Below the pieces are notes generated by a model that worked only from the letters and a program-made list of their open reading frames with translations, was not told the DNA's origin and searched no databases. The translations under genes were made by a program, and so were the position numbers. Shown here one piece after another: positions 16,317 to 25,144 of a stretch of 64,000 bases of DNA (position 1 is the first letter of the stretch; each line of letters begins with the position of its first letter). Origin of the DNA: Streptomyces sp. NBC_00377 (GTDB lineage Bacteria; Actinomycetota; Actinomycetes; Streptomycetales; Streptomycetaceae); the NCBI RefSeq assembly GCF_036075115.1, contig NZ_CP107958.1, positions 1,984,001 through 2,048,000 of the forward strand, in the 5' to 3' direction.

Positions 16317-17357
16317 CTACTGGTAGGAGTAGCCCAGGACGGTGATGTCCTTGACGTCGTCGGTGGTGAGGCCGCCAGCCGCCTGCGACCACCAGGGGTC
16401 CAGTCCGGCGTCGACGCCGGTGACGCTGGGGCCGCCGCTGTGGGTCAGTTGCCACTGATCCCAGATCCGGTCCACGTTGGCGTGGAGCAGGAAGAAGATC
16501 GGGTCCTCCGCCGCGATCATCGGGTTGCCCAAGGTCCCCTGACACCAGTCGTGCACGTGGTTGTGGGCGACGAATTCCAGGCCGGGCACGATGCTGCCGC
16601 CCGCAGCGCTGGCGAACGTGAAGGCGGTGTAAGTGGGGCGCACCAGGAGGCTGTCGACGGTCGCCTGCGTCGGAAGGGACGCTGTCGGGTTTCCGTCCGG
16701 GTCGGTACCGGGCGTCGGACGGCTCACGCCGGGGGGCTGCCACACCCAGTCGGGACGGGCGTGGTCATTCGCGTAGTCCCAGTACGGAATGGTGACCGCA
16801 GGCCGGACGGTGCGGAGCAGGTCCTCGAACTTGAGGCCGTAGGCGCGGTGCCAGGGCAGGAAACGCTGCGCGGCGGACGGAGGCATGCCGGGCATCGCGC
16901 CGTGGTGCCGGTGGCCCATGTCCATGTGGGCGTCCACAAGCTCCTTGTACTCCCGCATGCCGTGGGCCTGCTGCAATGCGTCGTTGAAGAGGTCCCGCTC
17001 AGCCTGGGTCAACTGCCGATGGTCCTTGCGCACCCGCTGCGCTGCCCGCACCAGCCGGGTAACCAGGCCGCGTACCTGCTCCACCGGCATGGGCGCCGGC
17101 ATGAAAGGCGCGCCCGCGGCCAGGCTCTGCGCGCCATCTGCGGCACCCGCCGGACCGGTGGCCAGACCGGGGTGGGGTGTGGGTGCCAAGGGGAAGCCCC
17201 CGGGCGGCCCTGCGTGCAGTACGTCCGCCATCATCCGACTCAGGCGGAGATCGACTTCCCCGCTGTCGATGAGCTGGTCAGGCGACCAGCTCGAGACGAG
17301 CGCCTGGGCTTCGTCGGCAGTGGGGAATCGGTCCGCCATGACGTTCTGGCTGGTCAT
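16317..17357 (-). CDS. Tyrosinase-family copper protein
   Basis: A 346-residue protein from ATG 17357 (AGGAG upstream); a longer frame to 17549 lacks support. The type 3 copper sites are visible. CuA: HMDMGHRHHG and RFLPWHRAYGLKFEDLL. CuB: HNHVHDWCQG and DPIFFLLHANVDRIWDQW. Such enzymes hydroxylate phenols or oxidise o-diphenols. No signal peptide or Tat motif is evident and no MelC1-type caddie gene is adjacent, so it is not the classical melC2; it may be a polyphenol oxidase or o-aminophenol oxidase type. The N-terminal 100 residues are proline/alanine-rich and specific to it. Confidence 0.85.
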   Translation of the reverse strand: MTSQNVMADRFPTADEAQALVSSWSPDQLIDSGEVDLRLSRMMADVLHAGPPGGFPLAPTPHPGLATGPAGAADGAQSLAAGAPFMPAPMPVEQVRGLVTRLVRAAQRVRKDHRQLTQAERDLFNDALQQAHGMREYKELVDAHMDMGHRHHGAMPGMPPSAAQRFLPWHRAYGLKFEDLLRTVRPAVTIPYWDYANDHARPDWVWQPPGVSRPTPGTDPDGNPTASLPTQATVDSLLVRPTYTAFTFASAAGGSIVPGLEFVAHNHVHDWCQGTLGNPMIAAEDPIFFLLHANVDRIWDQWQLTHSGGPSVTGVDAGLDPWWSQAAGGLTTDDVKDITVLGYSYQ

Positions 17358-17596
17358 ACGCTGCTTTCTCCTCGCTCGCGGCCGCCCGCCCTCTCTTCGG
17401 CCGGGCACACCTCTCCCCACTCTGTGAGGCACATCGGCGGACGGCCACCGCGGGCGGGCCGAACGGACGACCCCCGCACGTCCGGCGGCCGGGCCTAGCG
17501 CCAACCAGCACACGCTGCGCATCGCGTCGGCTGCGCCGGAGGCCAGCACCGAGTACAGCGATCACGGCAAACTTGGGCGGAATCATCGAGCTCCGC

Positions 17597-18230
17597 TCAT
17601 CGGCGGCCACTCAGCCGGTGGTCATCCCCGGTGCGCGGAGGCGGCATCGTGGGGTCGAGGAACAGGTCCCACAGCGCCCACACCGCCGAGTCCAGCAGGT
17701 CCGGGGAGTCTTCCGTTTCGCCCAGGCCGACGAAGGTGGTCATCTGCTCTTCCAGCTCTGCGAACGTCCGAGCCGACCCCACGCGGTGTATTCGGGCCTG
17801 CTCGTACAACTGCGCCGCCGGGGCCGCCCGAGCCCGCTTGACGCGCGTGGCGTGAACGATCGCCAGTTCACAGTCGGGTCCACCTGCTCCAGCAGGGCTG
17901 GCAGGTAGTCGCCGCCGTTGTTGGCCTCGATCACCACGCAGTCCGCCTGGTGCTCGTGGTACAGCGCCACGGCCCGCTTCATTGCCTGCGTCGGCATGTA
18001 CCGGTCCTGCTCGCAGTGCAGCAGGTACCCGCTCGGCCGGTCATCGCCGTACAGCGACTCCACCGGATACTCGCGCCCGGCCACGGTGAAGGCGGTCATG
18101 TCCGCGTTCTCGTGGCTCTTGGTCGCCGGGTCCACCGCCACCACGAGCCGCTGCAAGTCCGGCAGGTGCTCCCGTTTCGACCGGAAGCCCTCGCCCTCCA
18201 GCATCCAGTCCTGCCGTCCCCCAGGCCCCG
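17597..18230 (-). pseudogene. Phage terminase large-subunit nuclease fragment
   Basis: The - strand reads LQRLVVAVDPATKSHENADMTAFTVAG, then VVIEANNGGDYLPALLEQVDPTVNW, and after a frameshift near 17862 continues YEQARIHRVGSARTFAELEEQMTTF and DSPDLLDSAVWALWDLF. This is the RNase H-like nuclease half of a terminase: acidic residues in VVAVDP, VIEAN and SPDLLDSAVWA. The N-terminal ATPase is absent. It is a prophage relic with a frameshift, without other phage genes nearby. Confidence 0.75.
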
Positions 18231-18251
18231 ATCTGCTGACCGCCCTGCCTC

Positions 18252-19427
18252 TCAGCTCCTCGCCGCCACGGCCGCCGCCAGCCGCGGTGCCGCAAACTCC
18301 GTACCGCAGGTGAAGCGCAGCAGCGGCCCGAACGTCGCCGCCGCCTGGATCCCGGTGAAGTACAGGCCGGACACGGACGACTGAAGCCCGGCGTCGAGGT
18401 GCGGGAAGCCGGCGGTGCGGGTCAGCTCGGCGCGCAGTTCGGGGGCGAGGAAGTCCAGCGCGTCGAGCCGCACCTGGTAGCCGGTGGCAGCCAGGACGTG
18501 ACCGGTCTCAAGGGTGTGGATCCGCCCGTCGGTGTCCCGGGTGGTGACGGTGACCCCGTCGCCGTTCCGTGCGGCCCCGGTGATGTGCCGCCCAAGGTGG
18601 ACGGGCACCACGCCCTCCAGGCGCGGCTTGAGCCACCAGGAGCCGAACGGCCCCAGTACCCGCTTCACGAGCCGCAGCCGGGTGGCCGCGGGCAGGAAGC
18701 GGAAGGCCGCCGCGTGGCGGACGATGCCGTACAACCCCCAGGACCGGCCCAGCCCCGTGTCCGGCTGCCAGTGCGGTGGAGGAGTCGGAGCCGCGCCGAA
18801 CACCAGCCGCCTGCCACGCACGAGCAGTTGCACCATCGCCCCGGCCTCACTCAACAGCGCCGCACCCTCCTGTGCCGACTGGCCGGCCCCCACCACGACA
18901 ACGTCCTGCCCGGCGAACTCAGCGAGGTCGGCGTGCTGGGAGCTGTGCGAGACGAGCCCTTCCGGAGCGAGGGCGGCCAGCGGTTCGGGGACGTACGCGA
19001 AGCCGTCCATTCCGCTGGCGACCACCACGGTGGAGGCCCGCAACTCCTCACCGGAGGCGAGCTTGAGGTGGAATCCGTCGGCCTGCCGGTCGGCTCCCAG
19101 CACCCGGACGTTCTCGACCTCGGGCACCAACTGCTCGGCGAACCAGCGCCCGTACCGCACGAACATCTCGACCGGCACCGGGTCGTGCCCGGTCAGCCGC
19201 GACTCCCCCGTCTGCCGGGCATAGGCGTCCAGCGTGAAGCCGGGCTTCGGTGCGCACAGCACCGACGCGCTCGGCGGCGACTTCAGCAGCATGCCCGCGG
19301 GCATGTTCTCGGCCCAGCTCGCCATCGGCGAGCCGAACACCCTGACGTGCAGGCCGCGCGCCTTGAGATGCGCGGCGGTGGACAGGCCATACGGGCCCGC
19401 CCCGATCACGACGACCGTCGTGGACAT
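18252..19427 (-). CDS. FAD-dependent monooxygenase-like oxidoreductase
   Basis: A 391-residue flavoprotein from ATG 19427 with GGGGGGA just upstream. It has an N-terminal FAD-binding Rossmann motif VVVIGAGPYGLSTAAHL and a second nucleotide-binding motif VVVVGAGQSAQEGAALL near residues 170-185, then ATGYQVRLDALDFL. This is the arrangement of flavin-containing and Baeyer-Villiger-like monooxygenases. The substrate is unknown. A divergent or operon partner is not evident; the next gene on this strand is a membrane protein 100 bp upstream. Confidence 0.78.
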   Translation of the reverse strand: MSTTVVVIGAGPYGLSTAAHLKARGLHVRVFGSPMASWAENMPAGMLLKSPPSASVLCAPKPGFTLDAYARQTGESRLTGHDPVPVEMFVRYGRWFAEQLVPEVENVRVLGADRQADGFHLKLASGEELRASTVVVASGMDGFAYVPEPLAALAPEGLVSHSSQHADLAEFAGQDVVVVGAGQSAQEGAALLSEAGAMVQLLVRGRRLVFGAAPTPPPHWQPDTGLGRSWGLYGIVRHAAAFRFLPAATRLRLVKRVLGPFGSWWLKPRLEGVVPVHLGRHITGAARNGDGVTVTTRDTDGRIHTLETGHVLAATGYQVRLDALDFLAPELRAELTRTAGFPHLDAGLQSSVSGLYFTGIQAAATFGPLLRFTCGTEFAAPRLAAAVAARS

Positions 19428-19528
19428 GAATCCCCCCAGATGGCAGCCCGTCGAGCCGCCTGCGAACGTGCTCTGTCAGCCGGTGCGTGCGCGAACGCGC
19501 ATAACGCCGCCCGGCCGTCTACGGCCGT

Positions 19529-20143
19529 TCAGGCAGCGGTGAGCGATACGCCGAGAGGGGGGCCTCGGCGTACAACACAGTGGGCCAGCGCGGGCTCGCG
19601 TGGTGAAGCGCGGGCCGGTACGTGACAGACGGGCGCCGCTTCAGGAGCCGCGACATCGACCTCGACGCCTTCCCGCGGAAACAGCAGGCGCCACAACCAG
19701 GCACACAGGGAATGCAGTTCGCCCGCCACCCGATGAAGACCGATCCGGCCGTCCTGAACGCCGTGCAGAAGGACGGCAAGCAGGACGGCCATGGCGAGAT
19801 GGGCGATCACGAAGGGCCAGGCCGCGGACAGCCGCTCGTACGCGGGTGGTGTGGTCGTGGTGAACCAGCAAAACCCGAGCGCCTGCCCCCCAACGGCAAG
19901 CATCAACTGCCGTGAGAACTGGCTCGGTTGCCCGGAGCCGGGAAAGGCCACGGCGAACAGGAGTCCGGCCAGGACCCCACGGGCACCCCACGACGGCGAC
20001 ACGTCGAACACCACATGGTGCCCCGCGACCGCGAGCACCGTGCCCGCCACCGCGAACAGGGTCGCGCGGGCGCTCGCGATCCGTGCCGGAGCCGGTACAC
20101 CACCGGAACGGCACAGGCGGGACACATGGGTTGAAGTCGTCAT
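19529..20143 (-). CDS. Integral membrane protein, unknown function
   Basis: A 204-residue protein from ATG 20143 (a GTG/ATG 39 bp further upstream is possible). It has about four hydrophobic segments: TLFAVAGTVLAVAGHHVVFDV, GVLAGLLFAVAF, QLMLAVGGQALGFCWF and AWPFVIAHLAMAVLLAVLLHGV. Its tail is Pro/Ala/Val-rich. No family is recognised. The histidine pair GHH in the first helix and HLAM in the fourth could be metal sites, which is only a guess. Confidence 0.6.
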   Translation of the reverse strand: MTTSTHVSRLCRSGGVPAPARIASARATLFAVAGTVLAVAGHHVVFDVSPSWGARGVLAGLLFAVAFPGSGQPSQFSRQLMLAVGGQALGFCWFTTTTPPAYERLSAAWPFVIAHLAMAVLLAVLLHGVQDGRIGLHRVAGELHSLCAWLWRLLFPREGVEVDVAAPEAAPVCHVPARASPREPALAHCVVRRGPPLGVSLTAA

Positions 20144-20181
20144 GACCCACTCATCATGAGGGCTGGGGCGGCGCCCTGTCA

Positions 20182-20338
20182 CTACCGCGTTCGCGTCGCC
20201 TGCACGTAGAACAGCCAGGGTCGTACGTCACCGTGCTCGACGACCTCGAAGCCGGCTTCCGCGATCAGGCCGCCCAGCAGATCCACACGGTTGTGCGCCA
20301 TGGCGTGACCTGCGCCGCCGTGCACCATGTGGCGGCCC
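20182..20338 (-). pseudogene. C-terminal fragment of a SAM methyltransferase
   Basis: The - strand encodes HMVHGGAGHAMAHNRVDLLGGLIAEAGFEVV followed by EHGDVRPWLFYVQATR and a stop. This is the usual end of a UbiE-type methyltransferase, but motif I and the whole N-terminus are missing. Sequence upstream of about 20338 switches abruptly to the amidase end, marking a recombination or insertion junction. Confidence 0.65.
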
Positions 20339-20369
20339 AACCGGCTCTTTGGCGGCGACGGTTGCGTTC

Positions 20370-21782
20370 TCACTCAGAGACACAAAGCAGGGATGCCAGC
20401 CCGTCCGCCACCGCAAGCAGAACGCGGTCCGCATACGGCCGACCGATGATCTGAATGCCAATAGGCAGCCCCTGAGTGGTCGTAGTCACTGGTACGACCA
20501 GGCTAGGAAGGCCGATGTGGCTGGTGAGGTTGGCCCAGCCGGTCTGGTCGAAGAAGTTCTGTTCCTGGCCGCCGACCGCGAGGGTGCGACTGCCTGCCGG
20601 GATCGCGGCTGTGGGTGCGGCCGGTGTGACGAGGACGTCGTGTTCCGTGAAGAACCGCTGCCAGTCCGATCGGAGTTGGGCGCGTTCTTCGTTCGCCCGC
20701 AGCCAGGAACGGTGGGTTTGGGTCCGGTGGCGGAGAAAAATCGCGCGAGGGCTGGAGTCCTCGTCCCGCAGGTGTCGTGCAGCCGCGAGCTCAGTGTCAG
20801 CGGTTTCGTCGTTCGTGGTGGCCGTCGCGGTGGCGTGCAGAAGCCGTTCGAACAGGTGCGTGGAGTCGGCGAAGCCAACAGGTCCGGGCGTGTGTCGGAC
20901 CAGGACTCCGGCTGCGATCAGAGCCTTCTCAACGGTGATGAGGGCCTGTGCGGTCTCGTGGTCGACGGGGCAGTTCGGGTCCTCGGCCCAGATCGCAATG
21001 CGCAGTTCGTCGATGCCCTTGCTGACCGTGGGCAGGTCTACGTGCCAGGGTGTGTCCTCGGCGGGTGCCGGTGTGGTGAGCGCGGTGAGGAGCAGGTCGA
21101 GGTCTCCGGGGTGGCGAGCCAGGGGGCCCGGCGTGACCATGTCGCTGCTGGTGAGCCAGCCCGGCGGCCGGGGAACGTGGCCGCGGGCCGGGACGAGTCC
21201 GTGTGTCGGCCGCAGTCCGTACACGCCGCAGTAGTGGGCCGGCAGGCGCAGCGAGCCGGCAAGGTCGCTGCCGAGGTCGGCGGGGGTGAGGTGGGCGGCG
21301 ACCGCCGCGGCAGGTCCACCGGAGGAGCCGCCGACCGTCCGCGCTGGGTCGTGCGGGTTGAGGGTGGGGCCGAAGAGGGCGTTGTCGGTGTGGAGGTCCT
21401 GGCAGTAGGCGGGGGTGTTGGTCTTGCCCATGATCACCGCGCCTTGGTGGCGGAGCCGCGCGACAGCGTCGGCGTCCTGGTCGGGGATGTGGTCCGCCAG
21501 TTCCTGGGCTCCGCTGGTTGTGCGAAGGCCGGCCGTTTCGAAGCTGTCCTTGATGGTGATCGGGAGGCCGTCGAGGACCCCGCTGGCCTCGCCGCGGGCC
21601 CGGCGCTCATCGGAGGTGTAAGCGGCTTGCCGGGCCACGTCGTCGTCGCGGGTGATGACGGCATTGATGGTGCTGGCGTCGATCCGGTTGAGGTGGAGGT
21701 CGAGCAGCTCGCGGCTGGAGATCTCGCGGCGGTCCAGGGCGCGCAGTTGGAGGTGCGCGGGCTGGCGGGTCAGGTCGGTCAT
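20370..21782 (-). CDS. Amidase signature-family hydrolase
   Basis: A 470-residue protein with the amidase signature. The Ser-cisSer-Lys triad is visible: Lys78 in PITIKDSF, Ser153/154 in VGGSSGGPAAAVA and Ser177 in SDLAGSLRLPA. It would hydrolyse an amide or carbamate; the substrate is unknown. The N-terminal region (LQLRALDRREISSRELLDLHLNRI) and C-terminal LTSHIGLPSLVVPVT-GLPIGIQIIGRP are standard. Its start overlaps the stop of the upstream membrane protein (ATGA), so it belongs to a four-gene operon with the XRE, ImmA-like and membrane protein genes. Confidence 0.88.
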   Translation of the reverse strand: MTDLTRQPAHLQLRALDRREISSRELLDLHLNRIDASTINAVITRDDDVARQAAYTSDERRARGEASGVLDGLPITIKDSFETAGLRTTSGAQELADHIPDQDADAVARLRHQGAVIMGKTNTPAYCQDLHTDNALFGPTLNPHDPARTVGGSSGGPAAAVAAHLTPADLGSDLAGSLRLPAHYCGVYGLRPTHGLVPARGHVPRPPGWLTSSDMVTPGPLARHPGDLDLLLTALTTPAPAEDTPWHVDLPTVSKGIDELRIAIWAEDPNCPVDHETAQALITVEKALIAAGVLVRHTPGPVGFADSTHLFERLLHATATATTNDETADTELAAARHLRDEDSSPRAIFLRHRTQTHRSWLRANEERAQLRSDWQRFFTEHDVLVTPAAPTAAIPAGSRTLAVGGQEQNFFDQTGWANLTSHIGLPSLVVPVTTTTQGLPIGIQIIGRPYADRVLLAVADGLASLLCVSE

Positions 21783-22987
21783 GCGAAGGCTCGCTCGGGG
21801 TGGGGGGTGCGGGCACGTTGATGGGGAAGGTGGCGGGCGACGGCGAGGAGGGCGTCGATGTCGTCCATAGGTCGGCTGGTCTCGGGGGCGGTATCGGCGA
21901 AGTCGGTGAGCCGGTCGGGATGGGGGCGCTCGCCCGTCTTGCGGGCGGCGATGCCGGCGAGTATCTGGTCGGCAGTGACAGCGGCGTTCAGTTCCTCACC
22001 CGAGAGCCCTCGGCTCCTGTGGTGGGCTTCGCTGCTTTCACGGACGCCCGTTTCGAGGTACTGACGGATCATGAAGCGGCCGTCGCGGATTTCGACCGCC
22101 CGTCGGTAGAGCTTGAACCCGATGCTGCGGAGGCGGCGGCTCTGGGCAGGGTCGCCCCGGTCGACCGGCAGGCGGATCTCGGGGGCTTCGCTGTAGAAGG
22201 CCAGCCACAGGGGGCGCAGGCGGTAGTAGCTGAGGTACTGCCTGAACCGGTACTGGACGTTCTTGGCCTGGTCGGTGATCGTCGGCACCAGCCACCCGAT
22301 CAGCGTGAGCATGGCGCCGACGTCGCCGCAAGTCCAGGCGAAGTTCTCCCAGCCGGCGAGGGAGATGCCGAAGGCGCCCGCGATGACGTTGCCGGTCCGC
22401 ACGCCGCTGTATCCGAAGGTGACGATGGCGCCCAGGGCGACGACCCGCAGACCGACACGGACGGAGGTGCGCTTACTGCGCCGGGCCAGGTGCCAGCAGC
22501 CGCGGGCAAGGAGCACCTCGCCGATCGTGTAGGCGGTGACGTACAGGGTCAGGTACGCGGCGTACATGTTGTCGTGCGCGTAGTACAACGTGAAGTCGAT
22601 CGGCCTCGGTGCGCTCGGCGTCAGCAGGGCGAAGAGCACCAGCAGCCCCGCGAACACTGCGAGGCCGGCGCTGAGCCAGGCGCGCGCTCTCCTGCGGGCG
22701 ATGTCCGGGGGCGATCCCCAGTAGGTGAGAACCACCTGCTGGCAGGCGATCAGCGCGATCACGCAGCCCTGGGCCAGGGGAACAGAGAGGTTCACGGTGC
22801 CCAGGACGCGGTCGAGGTAGTTCCACATCGGCGTGATGGAGAACAGGAACGATAGGCCCGACAACAGGAAGACGGAGGCCAGGGCCGTGGTGGCGGGATC
22901 GCGGCGACGGGCGGGGATATCTCTCAGGAGGCAGAGGAATCCGAGGATGGCGACCACGAGGCTGATCGGGTGGAGCAGGTCCTTCAC
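21779..22987 (-). CDS. MAB_1171c-like transmembrane protein
   Basis: A 402-residue protein from GTG 22987, coupled to the ImmA-like stop by a GTGA overlap. The N-terminal half has about seven hydrophobic segments. The C-terminal half is soluble: YYRLRPLWLAFYSEAPEI, RLRSIGFKLYRRAVEIRDGRFMIRQYL, then SGEELNAAVTADQILAGIAARK. This layout is that of the actinobacterial MAB_1171c family of membrane proteins, commonly seen beside XRE and ImmA-like genes. The cytoplasmic domain may bind a ligand or partner; its role is not established. Confidence 0.72.
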   Translation of the reverse strand: MKDLLHPISLVVAILGFLCLLRDIPARRRDPATTALASVFLLSGLSFLFSITPMWNYLDRVLGTVNLSVPLAQGCVIALIACQQVVLTYWGSPPDIARRRARAWLSAGLAVFAGLLVLFALLTPSAPRPIDFTLYYAHDNMYAAYLTLYVTAYTIGEVLLARGCWHLARRSKRTSVRVGLRVVALGAIVTFGYSGVRTGNVIAGAFGISLAGWENFAWTCGDVGAMLTLIGWLVPTITDQAKNVQYRFRQYLSYYRLRPLWLAFYSEAPEIRLPVDRGDPAQSRRLRSIGFKLYRRAVEIRDGRFMIRQYLETGVRESSEAHHRSRGLSGEELNAAVTADQILAGIAARKTGERPHPDRLTDFADTAPETSRPMDDIDALLAVARHLPHQRARTPHPERAFA

Positions 22988-23502
22988 GGTCGGGCCTCCC
23001 GCCTGCGCAGCAGGGTGTGGGCGACGCGGTCCTGGACCTCGTCGCCGGAAGACTCGTCGCTGCGCAGCCACCGGTCGATGATCCGGCGCTGGAGGAGCGA
23101 GGCGAGGAGCTCGGTCTCGTGCTCCTCTGCGTCGTCGTACTTGGTCCGCCCCAGCATCATCTGCACGATGGCCGGGTCCATGGTGGTGATGAGCGCCGGC
23201 GCCAGAGCGGACAGCGGGCGGGCCTCGTGGTGCCCGAGGAACAGGTGCATGAACTCGTGAGCGATGATCTGATCTTGATGCAGGCAGCTGGTCCGCGGGT
23301 CGTAGAACACGTAGATGACGGCCTCCAGGACCGCACATGCCCCGCAGACCGACGGCGCCTGCTCTTGGGGCTGCAGGACCACCTCGCGCCCCGTACGGCG
23401 GGAGACCTCGTCGCGGAGGTCGCGGATGTTCGTGACGTCGGGGAGCTTCAGCGCGGCCAGGGGGTCATCCTGGCGCCACCTACCCGTGGACCACATTGTC
23501 AT
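22984..23502 (-). CDS. ImmA/IrrE-like metallopeptidase-fold protein
   Basis: A 172-residue protein with the zinc motif HEFMHLFLGH (His82, Glu83, His86) preceded by a strand segment (EAVIYVFYDPRTS) as in ImmA/IrrE peptidases. These enzymes cleave their cognate XRE repressor in response to signals. The upstream XRE gene, 36 bp away on the same strand, is its obvious partner. Downstream it is coupled to the membrane protein. Four cysteines (CGAC and others) precede the motif and could sense redox or metals. Confidence 0.78.
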   Translation of the reverse strand: MTMWSTGRWRQDDPLAALKLPDVTNIRDLRDEVSRRTGREVVLQPQEQAPSVCGACAVLEAVIYVFYDPRTSCLHQDQIIAHEFMHLFLGHHEARPLSALAPALITTMDPAIVQMMLGRTKYDDAEEHETELLASLLQRRIIDRWLRSDESSGDEVQDRVAHTLLRRREARP

Positions 23503-23538
23503 TCCTTGATCATTTGCTGAACTATAGGTGGAATACGG

Positions 23539-23979
23539 CTAGTTGGAGGGCGGAAGCCCCTCCATCTTTCGTACGCCGTCCACGAGACCGAGTACCGCTT
23601 CCTTTCCGTCCGCTGAGACATCGGACAGACGCAGGAGCACGTTTTTGACCTTCGAATCGCGGAGCAATTCCAGCAACTTCAGTTCCTCCGCAGTCTTTTC
23701 GGCGACCTCATCGTCGAACCAATAGGCGGCAGGAACACCGAAAAAGCTTGCCAGGGCTTCAAGATGACGCTTCGTCGGATTGTCTCGGCGGCCGGTGCGC
23801 AGCATCCAGAGATAGGTGGACGTCACGGTTTCGAGCCCTCGCTCAGCCATCAGCTCGGCCACTTCAGAGTTGCTGTACGGGCCGCGGCCAGGCGGGTGTA
23901 CCACGTCAAACAGGCGGTTGAGCCGGTCACTGAGCTTCTTCGCGTGAAGACTCGTCGGCCCCTCTGCTGGCTCTTTCAT
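23539..23979 (-). CDS. XRE/EspR-like helix-turn-helix regulator
   Basis: A 146-residue protein from ATG 23979 (TTG 23991 is in frame). LSDRLNRLFDVVHPPGRGPYSNSEVAELM and VTSTYLWMLRTGRRDNPTKRHLEALASFFGVPAAYWFDD form a helix-turn-helix like that of EspR and related mycobacterial and streptomycete regulators, with a C-terminal helical dimerisation part. Probably the regulator of this module and the target of the ImmA-like protein. Its GC content is visibly lower than that of its neighbours (ATTGTCTCGG, GAAAAAGC segments), suggesting different ancestry. Confidence 0.78.
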   Translation of the reverse strand: MKEPAEGPTSLHAKKLSDRLNRLFDVVHPPGRGPYSNSEVAELMAERGLETVTSTYLWMLRTGRRDNPTKRHLEALASFFGVPAAYWFDDEVAEKTAEELKLLELLRDSKVKNVLLRLSDVSADGKEAVLGLVDGVRKMEGLPPSN

Positions 23980-24988
23980 GATCCTTCCCAAGGAGTGTGG
24001 CTTAACGGGCGTTCAGCCACTGTACTCCGCGATTAACATCAGTTGACGCACCGATCTTGCGTATGAAAAGTTCTACCTCGCAAACACCTCCCGCGTTTGC
24101 ACGTCCACCCTTCAGGACGGTCTGTCCGTTTCTACCGATAAGCGCGTATGGCGTGCGTGACACGCGTCACTTTTACCAAGCGGCATTAGTTGCGCCTGTA
24201 ATTACAGGACGACTTTGATCTTCGAATGGAAGGCGCAGAGGCAACAGTGGGAAGGCTCGATCCCCTTCGCGATGCCCACGCGAACATTTCCGTCGGGTCA
24301 TTCGGGCACTGCCATGCGCGGCCAGTCCTCGCCATGCTCGTGGACGGAGGGCTGACTCTGCGCGGCCGCGCCCGCGCCCGCGCCGGAATGGCACAGCCGT
24401 CTGCACCAGCGGTGCGGGTCGCTACCCTCGCCGCCATCGCCCACATCCCTGACGCCAGTCGGCGGTACGCCGCCGACTGGCGCGGCATGGCGAGTAGCGC
24501 TGAGCGCGCCGTCAAGGTCGGTGCCGCCGAACCAGCACGGCTCGCCACTGCGCCGCGTTGCGGCACAGAACACGAGGGGGCGCAGTGAAGGTCATCTTCG
24601 AGTACGTCGGGGCGATCCGCCTACTGCCCGTATCGCGGCCCGCTGCCTCCACCCGTAGGCACAGGTGCCGCCGCCCTCCGGTGCGACTTGTAGAGAGTCC
24701 TTTAGCAAGGTCTGGATCTTGCCGCACGTCCTGCATATGTTCGTCGTCCCCCACCGGGCACCCTGCCCGGCGGCAGACGACGCTAGGAGCCAGCTGCGCA
24801 ACGCGCGATCCAGCCAGGTGAGATAGCCCCGAACACAGCGACGGCGTCCAAGGAGCGGTAACTCCCGGACGCCGAACGCCAAATGGTACTCCTGCCCCGG
24901 CAAGGGCGGAGATTTACCCACCTTTACCGCACCGGTCCTTTCCTACGAGGCACACCGGCGCGGGTTTCACTACGGAGGAGAGTCTTAC
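23980..24988. other. 1-kb region without a convincing gene
   Basis: 24030-24230 is AT-richer than its surroundings and is the likely promoter zone of the XRE gene. It contains GTGAC-ACGC-GTCAC near 24160 and a 14-bp palindrome at 24195-24208. From 24226 to 24920 frames are open on both strands but none combines a ribosome site, codon bias and recognisable sequence. Confidence 0.5.
24195..24208. promoter_or_regulatory. 14-bp perfect palindrome
   Basis: CCTGTAATTACAGG is a perfect inverted repeat in an AT-rich patch about 215 bp upstream of the XRE gene. It is a possible operator; the regulator is unknown. Confidence 0.35.
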
Positions 24989-25144
24989 ATGCCGCCTGCC
25001 CTGCGCAAAGGGCCGGTGCTCCCGGCTCGCGCGGCAGCCGTCCTCGCTTCGCCGCCTGGCTCCCTCGGCGCGTACCGGTTGCCCGGCGCCCTCGCGCCGG
25101 AGCCGGCCCCCAGCGCCCGGCCCGTTTGGGCGGTGACCCGATGA
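24989..25144 (+). CDS. Small proline/alanine-rich protein before the replication gene
   Basis: A 51-residue frame beginning MPPALRKGPVLPARAAAV. It is preceded by GGAGGAG at 24974-24980, 8 bp before the ATG, the strongest ribosome site of this region, and ends in an ATGA overlap with the next gene. It may be a true small protein or a leader that couples translation into the replication-like gene. No family is recognised. Confidence 0.5.
   Translation: MPPALRKGPVLPARAAAVLASPPGSLGAYRLPGALAPEPAPSARPVWAVTR

Noticed and set aside
16317..17549. A 410-residue tyrosinase with a start at 17549
   Set aside because: The first 64 residues are Arg/Gly/Ala-rich noise; ATG 17357 has AGGAG upstream.
24226..24588. 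A 120-residue + strand gene and overlapping - strand frames
   Set aside because: No ribosome site, no recognisable sequence, and equally open frames on both strands.
24592..24921. A 109-residue - strand frame with CRTCGKIQTLLKDSL
   Set aside because: One CxxC is not enough; the rest has no domain-like pattern and no good start.
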